Shown piece after piece: positions 7,731-14,192 of a DNA stretch of 16,895 nt. The position numbers were made by a program, and so were the translations under genes. Source of the stretch: Bacillota bacterium (GTDB lineage: Bacteria > Bacillota > Clostridia > Oscillospirales > Ruminococcaceae); the NCBI GenBank assembly GCA_023429685.1, contig JAEZDF010000079.1:1-16895 (forward strand), given 5' to 3'. The notes below the pieces were generated by a model that ran no database searches, was not told the DNA's origin, and was given only the letters and a program-made list of their open reading frames with translations. Each line of letters begins with the position of its first letter. The stretch's first letter is position 1.

Positions 7731-7773
7731 ACCATCTGTTGATAAAAGAAATTTTATCGACAGGTGGTTTTTT
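7731..7773 (+). terminator. Terminator of tRNA-Leu
   Basis: A long stem (7731-7747 with 7752-7768, two G-U pairs, GAAA loop) flanked by an A-run and followed by TTTTT. It starts 10 bases after the CCA end. Confidence 0.85.
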
Positions 7774-7777
7774 GTTT

Positions 7778-7811
7778 GCCCGAAAGTGCTAGATTTTAGC
7801 TACTTTCGGGC
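7778..7811 (+). terminator. Second hairpin after the tRNA terminator
   Basis: GCCCGAAAGT (7778-7787) pairs with ACTTTCGGGC (7802-7811), and an inner GCTA/TAGC pairing extends it past one bulged base. It is followed by TTTGTGC and a T-run. It could be a back-up terminator. Confidence 0.5.
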
Positions 7812-7904
7812 TTTGTGCTTTTTTGATTGTAGCAATAGTTGGTGTTTTAGAACAGCCGTTTTTCGGGGAACACTTGACACGAACCTATGGGTTTTGAGTG
7901 CTAA

Positions 7905-7967
7905 CTTTTAACGATTTGGTCTCTGGGGGTGTGCATATTTTGTGATTTGCCTTTAAATCGTTAAAAG
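7905..7967. repeat. 13-bp perfect inverted repeat
   Basis: CTTTTAACGATTT (7905-7917) and AAATCGTTAAAAG (7955-7967) are exact complements separated by 37 bases. Just outside the right arm is AACCTGTCCC. The layout recalls the terminal hairpins of IS200/IS605-type or miniature elements, but nothing proves this. Confidence 0.55.
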
Positions 7968-8062
7968 AACCTGTCCCAGCAAAAACAACCCGCCGATTGG
8001 CGAGCCGGATGCCCTGGCAGCCTTACAACCTTGACCATAAAAGCCACATGGTTTCTGGTATT

Positions 8063-8078
8063 CTTATAATATTATAAG
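8063..8078. repeat. 16-base perfect palindrome
   Basis: CTTATAATATTATAAG is its own reverse complement. It overlaps the left foot of the terminator-like hairpin at 8076-8110. Confidence 0.6.
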
Positions 8079-8110
8079 GTTGCCAACACCTTTGAAGTGT
8101 TGGCAACCTT
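8076..8110 (-). terminator. Probable terminator of the TetR/DUF4386 unit
   Basis: AAGGTTGCCAACAC (8076-8089) pairs perfectly with GTGTTGGCAACCTT (8097-8110) around a 7-base loop. On the minus strand it is followed by an AT-rich tract. It lies about 70 bases after the end of the membrane protein gene. Confidence 0.6.
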
Positions 8111-8181
8111 GATTAGAAAGAGTAACTATACAAAAGCACAATGATTAAATCAAGCACTCAATACTCAAACAAAACAAGGCC

Positions 8182-8874
8182 TTATTCTGCATTCTGAGTA
8201 TGAGTAGCGAGTTTTTTGAATTTCAACATCAACAACGTAATAAATACTATCCAAGGGATGAGGGACAGCAAAGAAAAAATCATTCCTAACTTACCTGCCG
8301 ATGATGGTATAATCATGAATAATCCAGAAGTCAACCCCCAAAAACCAACTGTCTTTTTGAACTGTGTGCTTTTGATGATTGCATAGGCAAACAACAATAG
8401 ACATATGGTACTTAAAACATAATAAACATTAAAGGATGTCCCTGTATAGCCAGCCATTACAGCTTCACCTGCAGCCAAATATATTGTTTGCTGTTCAGGT
8501 AATGCCTGAAAATACCGATTGCTCAGAGCCAACATTTCAAACGTAGGATTGGACGGAAAATAACATACTAGACCAATTGATCCAAGAATTAAGGCGATAA
8601 GAACTGTAACAGGCTTTTCCCAGTATAAAAGGAGAAAGAGCGCTAAATAGATTATTACAAGAATCGCATTGTTAAACAAGTATAGAAAATCCAAGCTGAG
8701 TAATCCCAAAAATGAATTTTGATGATACAGCTCAAAGAATCCTTTAACAGTGTCTGGTGGCGGAGAAATTACAAAAACAATGATTTGCAACGGGATAATG
8801 ATGAGCATTGCCAAAGTTAAATACTGGGCGACATGATAAAGCGGTTGAAAGTTGGCTTTGAAACCTTGCTTCAT
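8182..8874 (-). CDS. DUF4386-like multi-pass membrane protein
   Basis: The 230-residue product has about six or seven hydrophobic segments. Motif-like stretches, LLSLDFLYLFNNAILVIIYL, SNPTFEMLALSNRY, AAGEAVMAGYTGT and PSSAGKLGMIFSLLSLIPW, fit what I know of the DUF4386 family, which has no known biochemical role. The start is the ATG at 8874, because GGAGG lies 8 bases before it. An earlier ATG at 8889 overlaps the stop of the upstream TetR gene but would leave the ribosome binding site inside the frame. Base use is AT-rich compared with genes on either side. Tight spacing behind the TetR gene (14 bases) indicates one transcript, so TetR likely controls it. An efflux or stress role is only a guess. 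Confidence 0.75.
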   Translation of the reverse strand: MKQGFKANFQPLYHVAQYLTLAMLIIIPLQIIVFVISPPPDTVKGFFELYHQNSFLGLLSLDFLYLFNNAILVIIYLALFLLLYWEKPVTVLIALILGSIGLVCYFPSNPTFEMLALSNRYFQALPEQQTIYLAAGEAVMAGYTGTSFNVYYVLSTICLLLFAYAIIKSTQFKKTVGFWGLTSGLFMIIPSSAGKLGMIFSLLSLIPWIVFITLLMLKFKKLATHTQNAE

Positions 8875-8888
8875 AAGTATAACCTCCA

Positions 8889-9485
8889 TTATATATTTTT
8901 CTTATTCATTCTGAATAAGTAGTTTACAAGTTTTTTAAGCTCATCTTTGATATCTTCTTTTTGTGCAGCACCGTTGGATGAGAAACTCAGCATAATCATT
9001 CCCTGTAAGGCGTAAATAATAGTCTTAGCTACAACTTCAATATCTTCGGTTAGTATGATGCCTTCTTGAATTAGCCGGATAAAGGATTGCTGCCATATGC
9101 CATGAAATCGTTGCTCAAGCTTTTGATAACTGTCGTCTCCTTCTGGCTCAGTAAAAGGATAAAAGTACAAAAAACGAAATACATTCGGGTGCTTGAAGAA
9201 ATAGTCCGTATAGCAGAAAAAAGCGTCAAGAATTTCTTCTACAGGATCATGCTTGTTAAAGGAAATGGATGTAAGTTCTGTAATCATATCCTCAATCATA
9301 TCGAAACGCAATGTCCACAAGAGAGCATTTAAATCTTTAAAATAATAATATAGATTGGTATGTGAATACCCTGTTACTTCAGCCAAGTACCGAACAGTAA
9401 TGGCTTCATGCCCTTTATCATGGATGATAAATTTAGCAGCTTCAATGATATCTTTCTGAGTACGCTCCTTTTTCGTCTGTTTCAC
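8889..9485 (-). CDS. TetR-family transcriptional repressor
   Basis: The 198-residue protein has an N-terminal TetR DNA-binding domain: helices about 10-25, then the helix-turn-helix TVRYLAEVTGYSHTNLYYYF (30-49). The C-terminal part (about 60-195) is a helical ligand-binding and dimer domain with no ligand-specific motif. It starts at GTG (9485), five bases after GGAGG. The promoter -10 runs into a double palindrome (listed separately), which is most likely its own operator, so autorepression is expected. It is followed on the same transcript by the membrane protein. Codons are AT-rich relative to neighbours. Confidence 0.92.
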   Translation of the reverse strand: MKQTKKERTQKDIIEAAKFIIHDKGHEAITVRYLAEVTGYSHTNLYYYFKDLNALLWTLRFDMIEDMITELTSISFNKHDPVEEILDAFFCYTDYFFKHPNVFRFLYFYPFTEPEGDDSYQKLEQRFHGIWQQSFIRLIQEGIILTEDIEVVAKTIIYALQGMIMLSFSSNGAAQKEDIKDELKKLVNYLFRMNKKNI

Positions 9486-9498
9486 AATGACCTCCGAG

Positions 9499-9537
9499 TA
9501 TTTTAACTAAGTTAAATATTTTAACTTAGTTAAAATA
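9499..9537. promoter_or_regulatory. Double-palindrome operator for the TetR protein
   Basis: Two 18-base arms (9499-9516 and 9520-9537) are exact complements around TAT. Each arm itself holds a 13-base near-palindrome, TTAACTAAGTTAA (9503-9515) and TTAACTTAGTTAA (9521-9533), with centres 18 bases apart. This suits two TetR dimers. The element overlaps the -10 box and probable transcription start, which suits repression. Confidence 0.8.
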
Positions 9538-9562
9538 TACGTCGTGTGAATTGAATTGTCAA
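9534..9562 (-). promoter_or_regulatory. Promoter of the TetR/DUF4386 unit
   Basis: On the minus strand a perfect TTGACA (9557-9562), a 17-base spacer and TATATT (9534-9539). The -10 box overlaps the outer edge of the operator. Confidence 0.8.
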
Positions 9563-9809
9563 GAGCCAATATAACTTTTTTTACACAAAAATCACTCTAA
9601 TCTTTTTCGTCGACTGCCTTGCTCGTTTTATTTCATTATCCTTTGACATTTACTATCAGACTTGACCATGAATTTCACGGTGTATTTATATTAAGGCGGA
9701 GCTTTCTCAACCAATCGTCGGGCAAACAGTGTGATTTTCGATACCGCTGACCATGAAAATTCAAACTGTATTGACCGCTCGATCACAGCACAAATTAGAC
9801 ATGGCGACA
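9563..9809. other. Intergenic stretch with a weak direct repeat
   Basis: No gene is supported. TGACCATGAA begins two imperfect copies of a 24-25 base sequence (9663-9686 and 9748-9772) that both end TGTATT. On the minus strand the first copy reads YTVKFMVKSD, which vaguely recalls the YTVEFL end of the neighbouring lipoprotein, so a decayed coding fragment is possible but unproven. Confidence 0.3.
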
Positions 9810-9837
9810 AAAAGCCCAACCGTTCGGTTGGGCTTTT
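9810..9837 (-). terminator. Terminator of the smaller beta-helix lipoprotein gene
   Basis: AAAAGCCCAACC (9810-9821) pairs with GGTTGGGCTTTT (9826-9837) around GTTC. A-runs and T-runs at both feet allow termination on either strand. Confidence 0.85.
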
Positions 9838-9855
9838 ATATTACGTTTAATCGGT

Positions 9856-10806
9856 TTACAGAAACTCTACCGTGTATTTTGATTTGTCGTAGATGAGCTC
9901 GTAGGGTTCGCCGTACAGCACCACACCGCTTGATCGGACATAGCACTTGTTGATGCGCGCGGCACCTTGCACCGTAACCGGGGCGTTTGCAATAAACGCC
10001 TCTACATAGGATTGGTTGGTATCTGAAAGGGTCACTTCGCTTTGTGAATTAACGGTGAGGGTTTTACAGGCGACTCCGTACAGGGTAAGCTCCATGGGTT
10101 TGGCGCTCTTTGCCAGTGTAATGGTCTTATAGCCGGAATAGTTGTGCTCGATGTTATAGGCGTACAGCGAGGCTGTGGTTCCCGCCATCAGTATGGTTTC
10201 ATCGATTACAGACCGTCCCTCCAACTCCACGTCAATGTAGTCGCCCGTAGCGAGCCGCAGGGTCTTAATCAGGCAGTTTTCCATATACAGCTCGTACAGA
10301 TACGGGGAGTTCACAATCAGCTCGCCGTCTATCTTGCAGTTAATCAATGTAAGCGAGTACAGTGCATCCACGGTAACCGTCAGGTTGCCGGTAATGTATT
10401 TATTCTCAAGCACCACATCGGCGGCGGATATCTCCACATTCTTATAGGTAGCCTTCTTGTCGTCGGTAATCGTCTCGGTGTAAGTCTTGTCCGCCGCAGC
10501 AGGCTCGGACGTGGCAGCAGATGAGGCAGCAGCCTGTGCTGCTACAGCCGATTTGTCGATATGTACGGGCTTTGGCGGCTTACCCTTGGCGGGCTTTACC
10601 GGTTCGGCGGTTGTTCGGTTAAAGGACATGGGCAGCACGGCGGTAGCATCTGCGGGCTGCGCCACGACCGCAAGCGCCGGTACGGCATAATACTCCTCGG
10701 TCAGGTAGCTTTCGGGCGCCTTCTCGGCGATGGTACAGCCGGAAAGCAGAAATAACCCCACAACAGCGCACACCACAAGCAGCAAATAGATTGTCCTTGT
10801 TCTCAT
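9856..10806 (-). CDS. Lipoprotein with a beta-helix-like repeat module
   Basis: The 316-residue product starts at the ATG at 10806 (MRTRTIYLLLVVCAVVGLFL, lipobox LSGC, Cys24). A longer reading from a TTG 15 codons upstream lacks signal character. A linker rich in Ala, Pro and Lys follows (about 40-108). From about 110 to 300 it shows short alternating hydrophobic strands separated by turns (YKNVEIS, LENKYITGNLTV, SLTLINCKIDGELIV, YMENCLIKTLRL), which fits a right-handed beta-helix. This module aligns with residues about 98-290 of the 925-residue neighbour, in the same order of strands. It probably sits outside the cell, anchored to the membrane. It has no catalytic motif that I see. Confidence 0.8.
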   Translation of the reverse strand: MRTRTIYLLLVVCAVVGLFLLSGCTIAEKAPESYLTEEYYAVPALAVVAQPADATAVLPMSFNRTTAEPVKPAKGKPPKPVHIDKSAVAAQAAASSAATSEPAAADKTYTETITDDKKATYKNVEISAADVVLENKYITGNLTVTVDALYSLTLINCKIDGELIVNSPYLYELYMENCLIKTLRLATGDYIDVELEGRSVIDETILMAGTTASLYAYNIEHNYSGYKTITLAKSAKPMELTLYGVACKTLTVNSQSEVTLSDTNQSYVEAFIANAPVTVQGAARINKCYVRSSGVVLYGEPYELIYDKSKYTVEFL

Positions 10807-10917
10807 CGCCTTGTCCGCCTTTCTATTTCGTGTGACTGAAAGCCCAGTCAAGCTATCTCAACCGCCTGACGTTGTACTCGATTCTTCTTTAATAGAATAG
10901 TTAAGTATAAGGCTCAA

Positions 10918-10954
10918 ATGCGCAAACCCTGCCGTTTTAGTGGGGTTTGCGCAT
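10918..10954 (-). terminator. Hairpin between the two beta-helix lipoprotein genes
   Basis: ATGCGCAAACCC (10918-10929) pairs with GGGTTTGCGCAT (10943-10954), a 12-bp stem with a 13-base loop. On the minus strand only TTTGAG follows, so termination may be partial, which could set different levels for the two lipoproteins. Confidence 0.5.
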
Positions 10955-11033
10955 CGAATCCGTGCGTTGGATATATTATACAGCAATTTCGTGTCGTCCG
11001 CAACTATTTTTCATGCGTAATGACAAGGGAATT

Positions 11034-13811
11034 TTATGCAGGTAGCCAACCCGCCAGTCTGCTGGACATGATGGTGGACATACCATCCATATCTGCCCCA
11101 CCGCCGTCGGGCGTGGGAGCTGGGTCGGGATTTGCACCTGCTTCGCCTACGCCAGAAGACGGAGAAGTCGGGAATGTGTTGTTTTCTCCAATTATCCCTC
11201 CGTCGTTAACACCACAGATGATTCCGAATCTATCCTTTGTATTGTTAAGAGCAGCCTCAATCCCTGTCTCTTTCAGTATGCCGTTGTAGACACAGTTTTT
11301 TATCGTTCCAGTGTTCTTGCCGCAAATGCCGCCGACGTAGGATGTGCCGGTGACGGAGGATGTTGTGATTGTCACGTCGCAGTTGTCAATCGTGCCGTTG
11401 TTTGTGCCCGCAATCATGCCGACGTAGCTTCTACCAACAACGGTAGACTCCGCAGATACGGCAATGTTTTTGACAGACGCACCCGCAGCGATGGTAGAGA
11501 ACAGTCCGACGTTGTCGGTGTCTGTCGCCGTAATTGTCATGGTTATAGCCAAATTGTTGCCGTCATAATGCCCCGCAAACGCGTTAGTAATGCGATGGGC
11601 AGCATCGATGGTTAACGCCTGTGTCTGCCTGTAGTAATGCACCCCGCCCGTTACACTTGCAATGTTGTTAAACTCTGCGGCGGTACTGATGAGGTAAGGA
11701 TTACCCTCTATTCCCCTTCCCTGCGCAAACAAAAGGTCGTTGGCAGCTACCGCACACGCACCGGATAATGCGGACGCGTCGGCATAGCCGGAGGCATGCG
11801 CGGTAACCGTTACGGTATAGCTGCCACCCGCGGTTATTGTAAAGCTATGAGAGGTTCCTGTAACGGATACATTAGTTGATTCCGCAATTGCCACGTTGTC
11901 TTTGTAAAGTGTTGCGGTATGGGTAATACCAGTCGCACCACTCGCCGCTGTGAAGCTGAGGTTCAATATATTGTTCTGCGTATCGCGGTTAAGTGTAACG
12001 TTAGAGGGTGCGGTAAAGGTGGGCGTTGTCGGGACTGTCTTAGTAAATGTCTTTAAACTCTCGTTAGAGTTGAGCACATTGCCCGCGTTACCAAGAGAAA
12101 CGACCCCCGCACTGTACGAACCGGCGGGATAAGCTTCATTATCGCTAAGGTTAAGCTCATGCGCCCCTGAGACGGTCTGTGAATTACCGTTTATGGTCAC
12201 GCGGTACTGGTTCACGCCGGACATCGCATCCCATGTCAGCATCTTTGTTGAATCGTTATAGGCAACGTTTGTTGGGGTGAGAGCTCTTGTAACGGTGAAC
12301 TGCCCGACTACGGTAATCTGCTCAAACGCAGATTTTGCAGTAATTCGAATATAATAGGGCTCCGCGGGCACAAGGGGCACAAAGCTAGCGCCCATTGCCG
12401 CGCGCAGGTCAAGAGAGGTGGCTGCACCTGCGGACAGGTTGGTATCGAGCTTTTTGTTGCTGTACGAGGTATTGGTTGCAACGGTTACGTTGTAGCCCTT
12501 TGTAGCGCCTGTAGCCGTCCACGACGCAATATACTTAGTGGGATCTGTGCCGTTGTACGTCGGGGCTGTCAGCGAAAGCGCGGGGTGGTCGGAGGTACAG
12601 GTCACATCGATTGTGTTGCTGTACGCGGAAGCATCTCTTGAGGAGGTAGACCGCGCGGCGACGCGCACCTGATAGGTGCCGGAGGGCGCAAGGTTATCCT
12701 CCAAGAAGTCGGCTAAGTTAAGCACTCTGGTGCTAGAGGAAAGCGTTTTGTATACGTAAATAGTAGAACCAGCCCGGTTTACCCGCACCTCGTATCCGTT
12801 TGACGCGCCGGAGACCGCACTCCAACGAATCTCGTTGCCGTTTCGGGTGATGCGGGGCGCGGAGAGCGGGGTAAGCGTGGTATCGTCATCGTTGTTGTTT
12901 GTGTCGTCCTTGACGTTGGGCTCATAGGTGTTTGAGCCGGTAGCGATGTGCGCGGGTGCGGTATCGATGCTGACATTCTTGCTGTGGCAGAACAATAGCC
13001 CGACCTTATCGCCGCCTTCAATATAGGACGGCTTGTTGGCAACCACGCTGCCGATGCTGGAGGAACCAACCAGATACAGGTTGGTGTCGTAGTTGAGGGT
13101 AATTGTGTTCATCGAGATATTATAAAGCTTAAGCACCGTAAGCAGCTGGGAGGTCTTTACCGTTTCAATGCTTGTAAAGCCGCTCGCGGTGGCGTTTAGC
13201 TTGTTGTGCTCGAGTAGGGTGTCGTAGCGAATCTGAGTCTCGCCGATGACGGTAGCGCCCTTTGCCACGATGCGCGGACGCGAAACGGTGCTTGCGCTCA
13301 CCAGCTTTTTCGCTGTAACGCTGTCAAGATACACCGAGTTCTCGCCGCCACCGTATACATAGATGGTGCCGCCCACTGTGACGTTTTGCAGTGTGACGTT
13401 GCCATCGCCTACGCCTTTATCGATTACAAGGTCTCCTGTAACGGTCTTGTTGCTTAAGGATACCCCTCTTGCGGTAATCTTAACCGTGCGGAAGGTCTCT
13501 TTCTTCGAACTTGTTACAGCGGAGGAATATACCTTGCCGGATGTAGACGTGCCTGAACCTCCGCCGCCCGTCGAAGCCGCCGGCTTAGAGGAGCTTGCCG
13601 GTTTTGAGGAACTTACCTCGGATGATGAAGATTCCTCCTCCGACGAACTGCTCTCCGGCTCGGAGGAACTCGGCTGCGAGGATGGCGCGATGGATGAAAC
13701 GGGCAGCGTGGTGGGAATGTCTCCCCTGTTACAGCCCGCAAGCACAGTCACAACCGCGAAAATCAACAATACAAAAATTAGCAACCCTGCGCGCAAAGAA
13801 AACCGTTTCAT
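11034..13811 (-). CDS. Large multidomain surface lipoprotein (beta-helix, Fn3-like and GLUG-like repeats)
   Basis: The 925-residue product has a signal peptide with lipobox LAGC (Cys27), a Ser/Glu-rich linker (38-80) and a Gly/Ser hinge (82-92). A beta-helix-like module (about 98-290) matches the neighbouring lipoprotein. An Asp/Asn-rich spacer (300-312) follows, then about four fibronectin-III-like domains (roughly 316-404, 410-508, 512-592, 596-688), with WSAVSGASNGYEVRV and WDAMSGVNQYRVTI as clear examples. GNPYLISTAAEFNNI (703-717) opens a second repeat region with GLUG-like units VGMIAGTNNGTIDNC (797-811) and VGGICGKNTGTIKNC (826-840). The tail after 880 is Pro/Gly/Asp-rich and has no LPxTG motif. 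A role in adhesion or surface display is inferred. The ATG follows AAAGGGCGG. Confidence 0.85.
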   Translation of the reverse strand: MKRFSLRAGLLIFVLLIFAVVTVLAGCNRGDIPTTLPVSSIAPSSQPSSSEPESSSSEEESSSSEVSSSKPASSSKPAASTGGGGSGTSTSGKVYSSAVTSSKKETFRTVKITARGVSLSNKTVTGDLVIDKGVGDGNVTLQNVTVGGTIYVYGGGENSVYLDSVTAKKLVSASTVSRPRIVAKGATVIGETQIRYDTLLEHNKLNATASGFTSIETVKTSQLLTVLKLYNISMNTITLNYDTNLYLVGSSSIGSVVANKPSYIEGGDKVGLLFCHSKNVSIDTAPAHIATGSNTYEPNVKDDTNNNDDDTTLTPLSAPRITRNGNEIRWSAVSGASNGYEVRVNRAGSTIYVYKTLSSSTRVLNLADFLEDNLAPSGTYQVRVAARSTSSRDASAYSNTIDVTCTSDHPALSLTAPTYNGTDPTKYIASWTATGATKGYNVTVATNTSYSNKKLDTNLSAGAATSLDLRAAMGASFVPLVPAEPYYIRITAKSAFEQITVVGQFTVTRALTPTNVAYNDSTKMLTWDAMSGVNQYRVTINGNSQTVSGAHELNLSDNEAYPAGSYSAGVVSLGNAGNVLNSNESLKTFTKTVPTTPTFTAPSNVTLNRDTQNNILNLSFTAASGATGITHTATLYKDNVAIAESTNVSVTGTSHSFTITAGGSYTVTVTAHASGYADASALSGACAVAANDLLFAQGRGIEGNPYLISTAAEFNNIASVTGGVHYYRQTQALTIDAAHRITNAFAGHYDGNNLAITMTITATDTDNVGLFSTIAAGASVKNIAVSAESTVVGRSYVGMIAGTNNGTIDNCDVTITTSSVTGTSYVGGICGKNTGTIKNCVYNGILKETGIEAALNNTKDRFGIICGVNDGGIIGENNTFPTSPSSGVGEAGANPDPAPTPDGGGADMDGMSTIMSSRLAGWLPA

Positions 13812-13901
13812 TCCATTCCGCCCTTTCGTTAATCAACTAACATTAATATATACATGGCGTATTCCGCCAAATTCCGCGTCAGAATGCGGGGTTTACACTT
13901 A

Positions 13902-13930
13902 ATTATAACTCATTGTTTAACCAAAATCAA
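13902..13930 (-). promoter_or_regulatory. Promoter of the large surface lipoprotein gene
   Basis: On the minus strand TTGATT (13925-13930), a 17-base spacer and a perfect TATAAT (13902-13907), the same pair of boxes as the tRNA-Leu promoter. The leader would be about 85 bases. Confidence 0.7.
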
Positions 13931-13936
13931 ACATTT

Positions 13937-14122
13937 CTATCGGTCTATATAATCTGTGCGCGCCGCCACCCTTTTTACTGCATCAAGCACGACAATAATT
14001 TGCCCAAACCCGATTCTTGCGCCGCAAACCTGTTTTAGCCCTGACAAACCATGTTTTGCATTAAGTGCTATTGTGCGGGCAGTCTTGTTGTGATAGAATA
14101 ATGTATATTCAGCCTTACTCAT
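13937..14122 (-). CDS. Doubtful small open frame, 61 residues
   Basis: The predicted product begins MSKAEYTLFYHNKTA and has a mixed amino-acid make-up with a hydrophobic IIVVLDAVKRV stretch near the end, which looks protein-like. Against it, there is no ribosome binding site before the ATG (a TAA stop is directly upstream), no recognised family, and it lies antisense over the predicted YebC promoter. I include it only as a candidate. Confidence 0.22.
   Translation of the reverse strand: MSKAEYTLFYHNKTARTIALNAKHGLSGLKQVCGARIGFGQIIVVLDAVKRVAARTDYIDR
14071..14099 (+). promoter_or_regulatory. Predicted promoter of the YebC-family gene
   Basis: TTGTGC (14071-14076), a 17-base spacer and TAGAAT (14094-14099) with an extended TGn (14091-14093). 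It gives a leader of about 85 bases before the ATG at 14193. Confidence 0.5.
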
Positions 14123-14192
14123 TTAACCCGTAACGGTGTATCGACCGTATTTATTCTGTCTTGTGGCAGGCTTACTTTTTGGAGGTTTTAGA

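Larger units (their letters stand above)
7812..8181. other. Gene-poor stretch with inverted repeats
   Basis: About 370 bases hold no gene I can support. They contain an inverted repeat pair (7905-7917/7955-7967), a 16-base palindrome (8063-8078) and a hairpin (8076-8110). On the minus strand an open frame of 36 codons without a start codon runs from about 8060 to 7953 and ends inside the right arm of the first inverted repeat. The composition of signals suggests debris of a small mobile or repeat element, but no transposase remains. Confidence 0.5.
13812..14192. other. Intergenic region between the large lipoprotein and the YebC gene
   Basis: It carries one good promoter on each strand (listed separately) and a doubtful small open frame (13937-14122, minus). 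The rest shows nothing else. Confidence 0.6.

Noticed and set aside
7980..8062. Possible riboswitch or structured leader (GC-rich bases near CCGGATGCCCTGGC)
   Set aside because: No known riboswitch motif could be recognised, and no gene starts downstream on the plus strand.
7700..9600. Duplicate of the tRNA-Leu 3' end as an attachment site for an island
   Set aside because: I found no second copy of the T-arm/acceptor sequence within the window, and there is no integrase gene.
11034..11160. Cell-wall sorting signal at the end of the 925-residue protein
   Set aside because: The tail ends RLAGWLPA without LPxTG, hydrophobic segment or basic end; anchoring by the N-terminal lipobox explains the protein.
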